Below the pieces are notes generated by a model, which saw only the letters and a list, made by a program, of their open reading frames with translations, was not told the origin of the DNA and ran no database searches. Source: G963666705 sp963666705 (GTDB taxonomy: Bacteria; Pseudomonadota; Alphaproteobacteria; CADEGL01). Taken from it: a stretch of DNA of 64,000 nt. A program made the translations under genes and the position numbers. The stretch lies in NCBI GenBank assembly GCA_963666705.2, contig CAXXKO010000028.1, positions 62,001 through 126,000 on the forward strand, read 5' to 3'. Below, piece after piece: positions 29,031 through 37,814 of the stretch; position 1 is the stretch's first letter; each line of letters opens with the position of its first letter.

Positions 29031-30112
29031 GGCTCGGCGTCCGAATCCGGTGGCCCCTCGACGCCGCGATAGAGCGGGCTCGCGAGATAGCGCGAAAGCG
29101 CGAAGCGGATGAGCACGCCGATGGCGGCCGCGAGGGGAATGGCGAGGAGCAGGCCCACAAAGCCGAGCAATGCGCCGCCCGCGAGCAGCGCGAATATGAT
29201 CCAAACCGCGTGCAGCCCGACCCGGTCGCCGACCAGCTTGGGCTGGAGGACGTTGCCCTCGATCGCCTGACCGACAATGAAGATCGCGGCGACGATGGCG
29301 ATATCGATCCACTCGGAGAACTGGGACACGGCGAGGGCGATGGCGACGACGAACCCGCTCACCGCACCAAGATAGGGAACGAAGGAGATCAAGCCGGCCG
29401 AGAGTCCGACGATGAGCCCGAACTTGAGCCCGGCGATGGAAAGGGCGATGGCGTAGAAGGCGCCGAGTGCCAAGCAGACCATGGCCTGCCCGCGCACGAA
29501 GCCCGAGATGGTGCGGTCGATCTGGCGCAGGAGGTCGCGGATGGTCGCCGCATGCTGGCGCGGCAGCCAGTCATCGACCTTGACCCTCATGCGGTCCCAA
29601 TCCCGCAACAGGTAGAAGGCGACGATCGGCGTGATGAAGATGAGGGAGAGGAGATTGAAGAGGGCGAGGCCGCCACTCACGATCCGGGCCACCATGGAGC
29701 CGATGCTGCCGACCACGCCGCCGACATACTCGCCGATCGCGGTACGAAGGCGCTCCGCGTACTCGGGCGGCAGCTTGGCCTGGGCGATGGCCAGAAGGGC
29801 CTGAATCTGCTCCCACAAGAATTGGCCGATCGCCGGCAAGGCCGAGATCAATTCCACGATCTGGTTTTGGAGAAGAGGGAACAGGAGCAGAATGACGGCG
29901 AACGTGAGCACCACGATGAGAAGCGTGATGATGCAGGTGGCGACTGTTCGCGAGCAGCCCCACTTCTCCAGCTTGTCCGCCGCGGGATCGAAGAAATAGG
30001 CGATCGCCATGCCGGCGACGAAGGGCAGCAGGATGCTGCTCAGCAGGTAGAGCGCCACGACCAGGAACGCGAGGGCCCCGAGCCAATAACGGAGCTGCCT
30101 GGCCGGGCTCAT
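29027..30112 (-). CDS. AI-2E/PerM-family membrane protein
   Basis: About 361 residues with around eight hydrophobic segments. It includes the N-terminal LLPFVAGMAIAYFFDPAAD and the family signature FVPYLGAVSGFVVAI followed by GQAIEGNVLQPKLVGD. Members include quorum-signal exporters and Na+/H+ antiporters, so the transported species is unknown. It overlaps hdaA downstream and the CDP-alcohol transferase upstream, each by four bases. Confidence 0.85.
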   Translation of the reverse strand: MSPARQLRYWLGALAFLVVALYLLSSILLPFVAGMAIAYFFDPAADKLEKWGCSRTVATCIITLLIVVLTFAVILLLFPLLQNQIVELISALPAIGQFLWEQIQALLAIAQAKLPPEYAERLRTAIGEYVGGVVGSIGSMVARIVSGGLALFNLLSLIFITPIVAFYLLRDWDRMRVKVDDWLPRQHAATIRDLLRQIDRTISGFVRGQAMVCLALGAFYAIALSIAGLKFGLIVGLSAGLISFVPYLGAVSGFVVAIALAVSQFSEWIDIAIVAAIFIVGQAIEGNVLQPKLVGDRVGLHAVWIIFALLAGGALLGFVGLLLAIPLAAAIGVLIRFALSRYLASPLYRGVEGPPDSDAEP

Positions 30113-30654
30113 GTGGTGTCTTCCAGGGTGGCCGTCTGGCGCGCCCACTTGAACAGATAGCTCCCCCCCGAGAGCAGGGTCGTGGTCGCGACGGCGTAGA
30201 TCAGGGCGTCGATCAACAGCCTGTCGCCGATCCCGAGTCCCAGCATGGCGAGCGTAAGCGCCGCCAGCACGATCTGGGCGAAGGTATTGAGCTTGCTGAT
30301 CAGCAGGGGCTGGATCTTGACCGACTGGCTCATCATCAGGGCGAGGGCCGAGCAGCCGACGATCAGCATGTCGCGGGCGACGACCAGGATAACGAGCCAG
30401 GACGGCAGCTCGTCCTGGATGCCCAGCACCACGTAGACGCTGACCAGCAGCACCTTGTCGGCCAGGGGGTCGAGGTAACGCCCGAGCTCGGTGCGCTGGC
30501 CGAGCCGCTTGGCGAGATAGCCGTCGACGCCGTCGGATACCCCCGCCGCCACGAATAGCCAGAAGGCGGCGCCATAGGCGCCCGTGGTGATGAGCCAGAG
30601 CGCCACCGGGACCGAGAGCAGCCGCGCGAGGCTTATGACGTTGGGCGCGTTCAC
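30109..30654 (-). CDS. CDP-alcohol phosphatidyltransferase (PgsA-like)
   Basis: 181 residues with several membrane helices. The catalytic signature D-G-x-x-A/D-x8-G-x3-D-x3-D is seen in SDGVDGYLAKR and GRYLDPLADK. The family makes phosphatidylglycerol-phosphate, cardiolipin or related phospholipids from CDP-diacylglycerol at the inner membrane. In many alphaproteobacteria this paralogue sits in the same operon with the permease and hda and is not the housekeeping pgsA, so no symbol is given. Confidence 0.85.
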   Translation of the reverse strand: MNAPNVISLARLLSVPVALWLITTGAYGAAFWLFVAAGVSDGVDGYLAKRLGQRTELGRYLDPLADKVLLVSVYVVLGIQDELPSWLVILVVARDMLIVGCSALALMMSQSVKIQPLLISKLNTFAQIVLAALTLAMLGLGIGDRLLIDALIYAVATTTLLSGGSYLFKWARQTATLEDTT

Positions 30655-31787
30655 TCGCCGGGCGCCGTGGTGGCGGCGGGCGCCGCGCCGAGGCGCAGCA
30701 CCCAGTCGAGCGGCTCGCGGACGAGGTCGAGGCCCGCCGCTTGGAGCGCGGCCGAGAGCCGTGTCTCGTCGCCCAGATAGCTGAGGTCGATGCGCGCCGA
30801 CCGGCGCGAGATGGCGATCGGCTCGACGCCCATGACGACGGCGATGGCGGCCAGCCGGCTCCGCACCTCGATCCAGTCACCGAGCCCACCCAGGGGAACC
30901 ACGGCCACGAGGCTCGTGGCGAGGTCGAAATTGAGCAGGTTGTCGCGTTTCCAGCTCTCCTCGATGCCCTGGCTGATGGCCGCCACGGCACGCGCCAGCA
31001 AGACCTCCTCGCGCTCCCCGGGCTCGGCCGCGAACTGCCGGACCGTGGTCGGCTCCGGCGTTGTGGTGCCGTAGTGGCTGACCGTGACCCCGAGGGTCGT
31101 CGCGTCCTGCATGTCGTTTACGGTCAGCCGTGCCAGCGCCACCATGGTCCGTGTGGCGCCATAGCGCGCGCCGATCAGGGCGAGGCGCCCTTGGTTGCCC
31201 CCGAGGGCGTGTGTCGCGTCGATGTCCGCAACGTCCCGCAAGTCGCCATAGGGCACGACGAGCGGCACCAATCCAGCGTTGGTGGGGGCGGCGTACCAGG
31301 CCTCGCGCCAGGGATTGGGGTCGTCCCACAGCAGTAGCTCGCCCCGGAAATCGAAGACGGGCAGGACGAGGACCGGCTTGCTCGGCGTCTCGGCGAAGGG
31401 AACGCGGGCACCCCGAAGGAGAGCGCGCACCGCCCGCGGCTTGAAGCGGATCGTCAGCTTGGCGAGATAGCGGACGGAGGAGGTCTTCTCCTCGGCAACG
31501 TCGAAGTCCCTGATGAGGGCGCCGATCCCGGCACCATCCAGCTCCGGCACACCCAGTGCGCCCGCCGGGACGAGCCGCGCCATGAGGCGCCCATAGGCGC
31601 GCCGCTGCCCCTCGGCGAGCGCCAGCTCGCGGGCCGCGGTGGCCGTGTCCGCCGTCCGGTCCACGACCACGCCTTGGACCACGAATACGCCCTCGTCCGC
31701 GGTCTGCGCCGCGGCGGCGGTCGAGATGACGGCAAATGCAAGACCGGCCGCCAACATCACGAGCCGGACACTTCCCCGACGAGCCAT
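30651..31787 (-). CDS. DUF2066 periplasmic protein
   Basis: About 378 residues starting MARRGSVRLVMLAAG, with a cleavable signal peptide ending near TAAAAQTADEG. The mature part has EGQRRAYGRLMARLVP, SVRYLAKLTIRFKP and KPVLVLPVFDFRGELLLWDD, characteristic of DUF2066. Function is unknown. It is the first gene of the four-gene minus-strand operon that ends in hdaA and is divergent from purM. Confidence 0.8.
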   Translation of the reverse strand: MARRGSVRLVMLAAGLAFAVISTAAAAQTADEGVFVVQGVVVDRTADTATAARELALAEGQRRAYGRLMARLVPAGALGVPELDGAGIGALIRDFDVAEEKTSSVRYLAKLTIRFKPRAVRALLRGARVPFAETPSKPVLVLPVFDFRGELLLWDDPNPWREAWYAAPTNAGLVPLVVPYGDLRDVADIDATHALGGNQGRLALIGARYGATRTMVALARLTVNDMQDATTLGVTVSHYGTTTPEPTTVRQFAAEPGEREEVLLARAVAAISQGIEESWKRDNLLNFDLATSLVAVVPLGGLGDWIEVRSRLAAIAVVMGVEPIAISRRSARIDLSYLGDETRLSAALQAAGLDLVREPLDWVLRLGAAPAATTAPGE

Positions 31788-31840
31788 TGCAAAGCGTCCC
31801 CGTTTCAGTATCTTCTCGGCGCGAGGGGGCATTTCGCCCT

Positions 31841-31846
31841 TATAAT
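31841..31846 (+). promoter_or_regulatory. candidate -10 element for purM
   Basis: A perfect TATAAT lies 25 bases before the proposed purM start, leaving room for a short leader with the GAGGA ribosome site. No good -35 hexamer is seen at the normal spacing, so the call rests on the -10 alone. Confidence 0.4.
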
Positions 31847-31870
31847 GCCTCTCTTACACGCGAGGAAGCC

Positions 31871-32932
31871 ATAACCACACGCAGCTACCGGGCGGCGGGC
31901 GTCGATATCGCGGCTGGCGCGGCACTGGTCGAGGCCATCAAGCCCCTGGCGGCCGCGACCGCGCGTGCCGGCGCAACCGGCGGCCTCGGCGGATTCGGCG
32001 GCATGTTCGACCTGGCCGCCGCCGGTTTCCGCGACCCCGTCCTGGTGGCGGCGACGGACGGGGTGGGTACCAAGCTCGAGATCGCCGGCGCGGTGGGCCG
32101 GCACGACACGATCGGGATCGACCTAGTCGCCATGTGCGTGAACGATCTGGTCGTGCAGGGTGCCGAGCCCTTGTTCTTCCTCGACTACTTCGCCACCGGG
32201 CGGCTCGATGTGGCGAAGGCCGAGGCCGTCGTCTCGGGCATCGCCGCCGGCTGCCGCGAGGCCGGCTGCGCCCTGATCGGCGGCGAGACGGCGGAGATGC
32301 CGAGCCTGTACGCCGGCGCGGACTACGACCTCGCCGGCTTCGCCGTCGGCGCGGTGGAGCGTGACCGGGTCCTGACCGGCGCGGATGTGGCCGAGGGCGA
32401 CATCGTGCTCGGCCTCGCCGCCAGCGGGCTGCACTCGAACGGCTTCTCCCTGGTACGCCAAGTGGTGGCGGAGAGCGGCCTGGACTACGGCGGGCCGGCG
32501 CCGTTCGGCCCGGAGAAGCGCCTTGGTGAAGCGCTGCTGGAGCCGACCCGTATTTATGTGCGGAGCTGCCTCGCGGCCATCGCCACCGGGCATGTCCGGG
32601 CGCTCGCGCATATCACGGGTGGCGGCCTCGTCGAGAATATACCCAGGGTGTTGCCGGGCGGCCTCGCCTGCCGCATCGACGGCGGCGCCTGGCCGGTGCC
32701 GCCGGTCTTCGCCTGGCTCGGCGAATCGGGCCGGGTGCCGGGCCCGGAGATGGCGCGCACCTTCAACTGCGGCATCGGCATGATCGCCATCGCCGCGGCG
32801 GCGGGCGCGGATGCCGCCCAAGCAGCCTTGCGCGAAGCCGGCGAAGCCGTGTGGCCCATCGGCCGGGTCGCGCCGCGGGCCGGCGGCGACCCGGTGATCA
32901 TCGACGGCATGGGTGAGCGGTGGCCGCGCTGA
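31871..32932 (+). CDS. purM: phosphoribosylformylglycinamidine cyclo-ligase
   Basis: About 353 residues; makes AIR from FGAM in purine synthesis. Landmarks are YRAAGVDIAAGAALV, GGFGGMFDLAA, VAATDGVGTKLEIA, IGGETAEMPSLY and LASGLHSNGFSLVR. The frame around the expected N-terminus reads GAGGAAGCC-ATA-ACC-ACA-CGC. Family members start M-T/S near this point, and the codon there is ATA. No ATG, GTG or TTG lies close in frame. An AUA start (or an error or mutation of ATG) is inferred. purN follows with a 13-base overlap. Confidence 0.85.
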   Translation: MTTRSYRAAGVDIAAGAALVEAIKPLAAATARAGATGGLGGFGGMFDLAAAGFRDPVLVAATDGVGTKLEIAGAVGRHDTIGIDLVAMCVNDLVVQGAEPLFFLDYFATGRLDVAKAEAVVSGIAAGCREAGCALIGGETAEMPSLYAGADYDLAGFAVGAVERDRVLTGADVAEGDIVLGLAASGLHSNGFSLVRQVVAESGLDYGGPAPFGPEKRLGEALLEPTRIYVRSCLAAIATGHVRALAHITGGGLVENIPRVLPGGLACRIDGGAWPVPPVFAWLGESGRVPGPEMARTFNCGIGMIAIAAAAGADAAQAALREAGEAVWPIGRVAPRAGGDPVIIDGMGERWPR

Positions 32933-33573
32933 AGATCGGCGTCCTGATCTCGGGCCGGGGCACGAACCTTCAGGCCCTGATCGACCATTGCGCCGACGCA
33001 TCGTTTCCGGCCCGGATCGCGGTCGTGATCTCGAACAAGGCGGACGCGGCGGGCCTCGCGCGGGCGGCCGAGGCGGGCATCGCGACGGCGGTCGTCCCGC
33101 ATGGCGACCATGACGGGCGCGCCGCCTTCGACGCCGCGATCGGCAAGGTGCTCGCGCGGCACGGGGTGGGGCTCGTCTGCCTCGCGGGCTTCATGCGGCT
33201 CCTGGGCGCCGAGTTCGTCGATGGGTGGCGCGACAGGCTGATCAATATCCACCCCTCCCTCCTGCCTGCCTTCAAGGGCCTCGATACCCATGCCCGGGCA
33301 CTCGAGGCCGGCGTCAGGCTCACCGGCTGCACCGTGCATTTCGTGCGCGCCGAGATGGACGAAGGGCCGATCATCGTCCAGGCCGCCGTGCCGGTGCGGC
33401 CCGATGACACGGAAGACACCCTGGCCGCCCGGGTGCTCGCGGCCGAGCACCGCGCCTACCCGCTGGCCGTTCGCCTGATCGCCCAGGGGCGGGTGCGAGT
33501 CGTGGGCGAGCGCGTGGAGATCGACGGCGCGCGGGTCCCCGACGCGGCAATGCTCAACCCGCGCGACGACTAG
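32920..33573 (+). CDS. purN: phosphoribosylglycinamide formyltransferase
   Basis: 217 residues from a GTG start inside the end of purM. It transfers formyl from 10-formyl-THF to GAR. Visible motifs are KIGVLISGRGTNLQALID (GAR-phosphate loop), VCLAGFMRLLG, and INIHPSLLPAFKGLDTH with the catalytic His, then VHFVRAEMDEGPII with the catalytic Asp. Normal length; cotranscribed with purM. Confidence 0.93.
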   Translation: MAALKIGVLISGRGTNLQALIDHCADASFPARIAVVISNKADAAGLARAAEAGIATAVVPHGDHDGRAAFDAAIGKVLARHGVGLVCLAGFMRLLGAEFVDGWRDRLINIHPSLLPAFKGLDTHARALEAGVRLTGCTVHFVRAEMDEGPIIVQAAVPVRPDDTEDTLAARVLAAEHRAYPLAVRLIAQGRVRVVGERVEIDGARVPDAAMLNPRDD

Positions 33574-33600
33574 AGCGTTTCCAGTTCGACTGGAATCGCT
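33574..33600 (+). terminator. hairpin immediately after purN
   Basis: AGCG-TTTCCAGT, loop TCG, ACTGGAA-TCGCT forms a near-perfect hairpin directly after the TAG stop. No U-run follows, so it is more likely an mRNA 3'-end stabiliser or a dispersed palindrome than a strict Rho-independent terminator. Confidence 0.4.
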
Positions 33601-33724
33601 CCAGGCCGCAAGGCGGCCCGCCGGTCGCCCGGCGCGCCCGCGCAGGCGCGGACCACTTGGTCCGCTGCCGCGAGCGACAAAAAAGGCTCGAGTGGGTCCG
33701 ATCGAAGCGGAACCGCTCTTGGCG

Positions 33725-34120
33725 CTACGCGGCCCGGCGCCAGAGTGCGCGCATATGTTCGATGCGAGGGGCACAGCTATCATCGACCAGAAAGAACTGC
33801 GCCGTCCATTCGCTGACGGCGATGGCGACGGAGACGGTGTAGCGCCCCTCGACCCCGACGCAGGCCGCCGTGTCCGCGTCGTCGAGGATGGTGATGCCCA
33901 CGCCCTCGACCGTGTAGCGCCCGGCAATCGGCGCCTCACCGTCCGCCGGAGTCACCAGGTAGGTGCCATCCTCGTTGAAGGCGATGGTGAGGCCGTCGAC
34001 GGTGCTGCGCCAATTGCCGCGCAACAGCAGGCCGCGGTCCTCCTCGACGGCGAAGCGGTCGCAACCCATAAGCCCGACGGCCAATGACGCCAACAGAGCC
34101 GCGAGATGGAGCGCGCGCAT
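33725..34120 (-). CDS. small lipoprotein of unknown function
   Basis: 131 residues with a lipoprotein signal, LAALLASLAVGLMGC (lipobox Cys about residue 20). The rest looks like a small beta-rich domain: GNWRSTVDGLTIAFNEDGTY and IAGRYTVEGVGITILDDADT, resembling lipocalin/META-like folds, but no family is recognised. It lies downstream of ndk on the same strand. Two further Cys residues could form a disulfide. Confidence 0.7.
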   Translation of the reverse strand: MRALHLAALLASLAVGLMGCDRFAVEEDRGLLLRGNWRSTVDGLTIAFNEDGTYLVTPADGEAPIAGRYTVEGVGITILDDADTAACVGVEGRYTVSVAIAVSEWTAQFFLVDDSCAPRIEHMRALWRRAA

Positions 34121-34198
34121 ATTCCCTCCCCGCCGAAAGGCGCGATGGTGCCGGGCGCGGGCATCCGGCACAAGGCGGGAAGCGCGACGCCGGCGGGC

Positions 34199-34621
34199 TC
34201 AGCCGACGATATCGACCTCGCCGAAGAAGAAGCCGATCTCGCGCGCCGCGTTCTCGGCCGAATCCGAGCCGTGGGCCGAGTTGGCCTCGATCGATTCGGC
34301 GAACTCTCGACGGATGGTGCCCTCGGCCGCATCGGCCGGGTCGGTGGCGCCCATCACCTCGCGGTTGCGGTCGACCGCGGCCTCGCCCTCGAGCACCTGG
34401 ACGACGACGGGGCCCGAGGTCATGAACGTGCAAAGGCTGTCATAGAACGGCCGCTCCCTATGCACCGCGTAAAACTTCTCGGCCTGGGCGCGGGTCAGCC
34501 GCATGCGCTTCTGCGCCACGATGCGCAGGCCCGCGTCCTCGAGCAACGTATTGATGCGCCCGGTCAGGTTCCGGTGGGTGGCGTCCGGCTTGATGATCGA
34601 AAGGGTGCGTTCGACGGCCAT
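34199..34621 (-). CDS. ndk: nucleoside-diphosphate kinase
   Basis: 140 residues, the standard length. It has ERTLSIIKPDATHRNLTGRI at the N-terminus and the active-site phospho-His in SIEANSAHGSDSAENA. It exchanges gamma-phosphate between NTPs and NDPs. It lies in a minus-strand run with holC and pepA and appears intact. Confidence 0.96.
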   Translation of the reverse strand: MAVERTLSIIKPDATHRNLTGRINTLLEDAGLRIVAQKRMRLTRAQAEKFYAVHRERPFYDSLCTFMTSGPVVVQVLEGEAAVDRNREVMGATDPADAAEGTIRREFAESIEANSAHGSDSAENAAREIGFFFGEVDIVG

Positions 34622-34702
34622 CTCTTCCCGTGCTCCTCTTCCGTGGCGCCCGTCCGGACGGCCTTATAGCGCATTATCCGACATGCTGGAACCGGCCCGC
34701 GC

Positions 34703-35152
34703 CTATGTCTTCCGTTCCCAGCCGCCGCGTTCGGTCTGACGCCAGTAGGTGACCGCGTGGCCCGCGTCCCGGTAGGCGGTCCAGCGCGCGCGCGCGGCGC
34801 TCACCGCGTCCGGGTCCCTGCCGTCGAAGAGCTCGCAGCAGATCTCGAACCCATCCACCATGCTGGTACGCGCGCCGTCGGCCAGGACCAGCACACTGGC
34901 CCCGTTCGGGTTCTCGTCCTCGGCCGTGAGGTAGACCGGCTGCCTGGCGGCGAAGCCGTCGCGCGCGCTGCCGTGGGGCAGGAAGCCGCGGTCGTCGTAG
35001 GTCCAGAGGAGCGCGTTCAGGTGCTCGACCCGCTCCTCCGAGCCGGCCATGACGACGGCGCGCGAGCCCCGCTCCAGCACCTTCTCCAGGAGCTCGGGGA
35101 GGGCCCGCTCGAGCGGCTTGCCCTGCAGGTGATAGAAGCGGATGTCGGTCAT
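34703..35152 (-). CDS. holC: DNA polymerase III chi subunit
   Basis: 149 residues, MTDIRFYHLQGKPLERALPE. The chi family signature regions are visible: LNALLWTYDDRGFLPHG, then GASVLVLADG and GFEICCELFDGRD. Chi links the clamp loader to SSB. It follows pepA by about 20 bases on the minus strand, a common alphaproteobacterial arrangement. Confidence 0.88.
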   Translation of the reverse strand: MTDIRFYHLQGKPLERALPELLEKVLERGSRAVVMAGSEERVEHLNALLWTYDDRGFLPHGSARDGFAARQPVYLTAEDENPNGASVLVLADGARTSMVDGFEICCELFDGRDPDAVSAARARWTAYRDAGHAVTYWRQTERGGWERKT

Positions 35153-35171
35153 GCGCCTCGAGCCGGGCCGC

Positions 35172-36671
35172 CTACTCCGCCTCGTAATGGTCGGCCACGA
35201 GGCGATCGAGGAGGCGCACGCCGAAGGCGGTGCCGCCCTTGGGCACCATGGCGGAATCCTTCTTGGACCAGGTGACGCCGGCGATGTCGAGATGCGCCCA
35301 CGGCACCTTGTTGACGAAGCGCTGGAGGAACTGGGCCGCCGTGATGCTGCCGGCACCGCCGCCGGTGGCGATGTTCTGCATGTCGGCGACGTCGCAATCG
35401 AGCGCCTTGTCGTAGGTCTCGTGCAGGGGAAAGCGCCACACCAGCTCCGAGACCGCCTCGCCCGCCGCGTGGAGGCGCTCCGCCAGTTCGTCGTCGTTGC
35501 TGAAGAGGCCGGCATGGACGTGGCCGAGCGCCACGATGATGGCGCCCGTGAGGGTGGCGAGATTGACCATGAACCGGGGCTTGAAACGGTCCTGGCAGTA
35601 CCACAGGGCATCGGCCAGGACGAGCCGGCCCTCGGCGTCGGTGTTCAGCACCTCGATGGTCTGGCCGGACATGGAGGTGACGATGTCGCCGGGGCGCTGG
35701 GCGTCGCCATCGGGCATGTTCTCGACCAGACCGACGATCCCGATCACATTGGCCTTGGCCTTGCGGCCGGCCAGCGCCTTCATGAGGCCGATGACCACGC
35801 CGGCCCCACCCATGTCCCACTTCATGTCCCACATGCCAGCCCCGGGCTTGAGCGAGATGCCGCCCGTATCGAAGGTCACCCCCTTGCCCACGAAGGCTAT
35901 CGGCTTCTCGCTTCCCGGCGCCGGGGCGCCGTCCCAGCGCATGACCACGAGCTGGGATTCGCGCCGGCTGCCCTGGCCGACGCCGAGCAGGGAGCCCATG
36001 CCGAGCTTCGCCATGCGTGCTTCGCCCAGCACCTCGACCTTGACGCCGAGCTTGGTGAGCGCGCGGGCCTCTTTCGCCAGCGCGGCGGGGTAGAGGATGT
36101 TCGCGGGCTCCGACACCAGGTCGCGGGTCAGGAAGACGCCGTCGGCGATCTTGTCGAGCGGCCGGTAGGCCTTGCGCGCGGCCGCCGCATCGCGGACCAG
36201 GATGGTGAGGCGCTTGAGCCTCGGCTTCTTCTCGGCCTTCTCCTTGGTACGGTAGCGATCGAAGCGATAGCTGCGCAACCGTGCGCCGTAGCCGATGCCG
36301 GCGGCGAGCGCCGCCGTCCCCAGCTTGCTCTTGCGCACCGGGTCCACGGCCACGGCAACCGCGCCCTTGGCCCGGGCGAGGCGGGCATAGAGGGCACCGC
36401 CCACGGCGCCGGCGGCGAGGTCGTCGAGCTTCTCGGGCGCGCCGAGCCCGACGGCCACGACGCGGTCGAGCTTGGTGCCGGCGGGCGCCAGCAGCTCGAC
36501 GATCTCCGCCTTCTTGCCCGTGAAGTCGCCGGCCGCGATGGCCCGCAAGAGCGCGCCGCCCAGGCGCTCGTCGACGCGCTTCACAGTGGCGCCGAGCTCG
36601 CCACCAGCGAGCGCGGTGACGACGAGAGTGCCGCTCGTGGGCAGCCTGGGTTCCGAAAAAGCGATGTCCAT
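35172..36671 (-). CDS. pepA: leucyl aminopeptidase (M17)
   Basis: 499 residues, full length. Metal-binding and catalytic motifs are VGKGVTFDTGGISLKPG, MKWDMGGAGVVIGLM and the hallmark VLNTDAEGRLVLAD. It is a cytosolic two-zinc exopeptidase. It is transcribed with holC. The long frame on the opposite strand is a GC-rich shadow. Confidence 0.95.
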   Translation of the reverse strand: MDIAFSEPRLPTSGTLVVTALAGGELGATVKRVDERLGGALLRAIAAGDFTGKKAEIVELLAPAGTKLDRVVAVGLGAPEKLDDLAAGAVGGALYARLARAKGAVAVAVDPVRKSKLGTAALAAGIGYGARLRSYRFDRYRTKEKAEKKPRLKRLTILVRDAAAARKAYRPLDKIADGVFLTRDLVSEPANILYPAALAKEARALTKLGVKVEVLGEARMAKLGMGSLLGVGQGSRRESQLVVMRWDGAPAPGSEKPIAFVGKGVTFDTGGISLKPGAGMWDMKWDMGGAGVVIGLMKALAGRKAKANVIGIVGLVENMPDGDAQRPGDIVTSMSGQTIEVLNTDAEGRLVLADALWYCQDRFKPRFMVNLATLTGAIIVALGHVHAGLFSNDDELAERLHAAGEAVSELVWRFPLHETYDKALDCDVADMQNIATGGGAGSITAAQFLQRFVNKVPWAHLDIAGVTWSKKDSAMVPKGGTAFGVRLLDRLVADHYEAE

Positions 36672-36722
36672 GTCCGTCCCTCCACAAATCTCGAGCCGCG
36701 TCCGGCGGGATTGCGGGCGACT

Positions 36723-37802
36723 TTAACGGATCGTCAGCGGAAGGGAAGTGCCCTCGCGGCCCGGGGCGAGATAATTGAACATGCCCGGTATGCCGCGCCG
36801 CTCGCGCACGGCGAAGGCGATCAGGCCGGGCAAGCGGTCGGCCACATCCACCGAATAATGCAGCGGGTCCCAGTAGTTCTCATCGCGATCCGTGATCCGG
36901 GATTCGATCATGAAGTCGAGCACGTAGGCATTCTCGTTTCGTGCGGCCAAGTCGGCAAGCCGTCGTTTGCATTCGGCCCACCGGGCGGCCTGCAGCGAGC
37001 CCGCCGCGGGCTGGGCGAAGAAGTGGTAGGGTGCGATCAGCAGGATCTTGAGCGTATCGTCGGGCAGCGCGCCCAGCATGGCGGCCAGGAGGTCGTGCGT
37101 GGCGTATATCCAGCCCGCGCGCTCGGCCGCCGTCGGGGCGGCGGGCGGCGCGGTGGCGGGCCTTCGGCGCGGCCCCAGTGCGCCGTATATATGGCCGCGG
37201 GCGCGTTCGAGATCGTACTCGTGGGCCGGTGGCAGGAAATCCGTATAGCCGTCGAGGCCATATTTGAGCGGGCGCAGGCCCGTCAGGTAGGCGAGCTGGC
37301 GCCCCGCTTCCTCGAGGGCCGGCAGGTTGAAGAGGTGCGCCAGGTCGTTGGCCCGATCGGTGTCGTACATCCAGGGCGGGAAAGGCCGCTCGGTGAAACG
37401 CGCGAAATCGTCCTCGACCTCGCACCAGACCACGTCGATGCCAATGACGACGGCCCGCGCCGCCGGGTGGTGGCGGGCGAAGACCGCGAGGATACGCGAC
37501 TGCTCGTACGCCGTGCCGCTGTTCATCGAGAGGTTGACGAAGGCGCCGCCGAGGGCCGCGTCGAGCGCGGCGGGGCGCAGGAGGCGGGTGGTCGAGGTGC
37601 CCACCACGGCGCTGTCGAAGCGTGGGCTTCGGGCGAGGGCGGGGAACGAGAAGCGCTGGTTGGTGGCGACGGGCGCGCGCGCGAGGTCGGGTGAGAACCA
37701 GACCGTGTCGTACGGGTCGATGAAGAGGATGGTGGCGTAGAGCGCGGCCGCGGCGGCCACCGCCCACCCCACCGCCGTCCGCCAGAACCCACGCCATTCC
37801 AT
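36723..37802 (-). CDS. SGNH-like partner of the MBOAT O-acyltransferase
   Basis: 359 residues with one N-terminal membrane segment (VGWAVAAAAALYATILF) and a periplasmic body. VVGTSTTRLLRPA resembles the Gly-x-Ser nucleophile block of SGNH/AlgJ-like proteins, and YWDPLHYSVDVAD resembles the DxxH block. Such proteins work with an MBOAT to O-acylate polysaccharide, and the MBOAT gene is 12 bases upstream on the same strand. The glycan target is unknown. Confidence 0.75.
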   Translation of the reverse strand: MEWRGFWRTAVGWAVAAAAALYATILFIDPYDTVWFSPDLARAPVATNQRFSFPALARSPRFDSAVVGTSTTRLLRPAALDAALGGAFVNLSMNSGTAYEQSRILAVFARHHPAARAVVIGIDVVWCEVEDDFARFTERPFPPWMYDTDRANDLAHLFNLPALEEAGRQLAYLTGLRPLKYGLDGYTDFLPPAHEYDLERARGHIYGALGPRRRPATAPPAAPTAAERAGWIYATHDLLAAMLGALPDDTLKILLIAPYHFFAQPAAGSLQAARWAECKRRLADLAARNENAYVLDFMIESRITDRDENYWDPLHYSVDVADRLPGLIAFAVRERRGIPGMFNYLAPGREGTSLPLTIR

Positions 37803-37814
37803 CGCCCTTCCCCC

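Noticed and set aside
35142..37694. Long plus-strand open frame of about 850 codons opposite pepA and the SGNH gene
   Set aside because: It is antisense to clearly recognised proteins. Long antisense frames are common in GC-rich genomes, and it resembles no protein.
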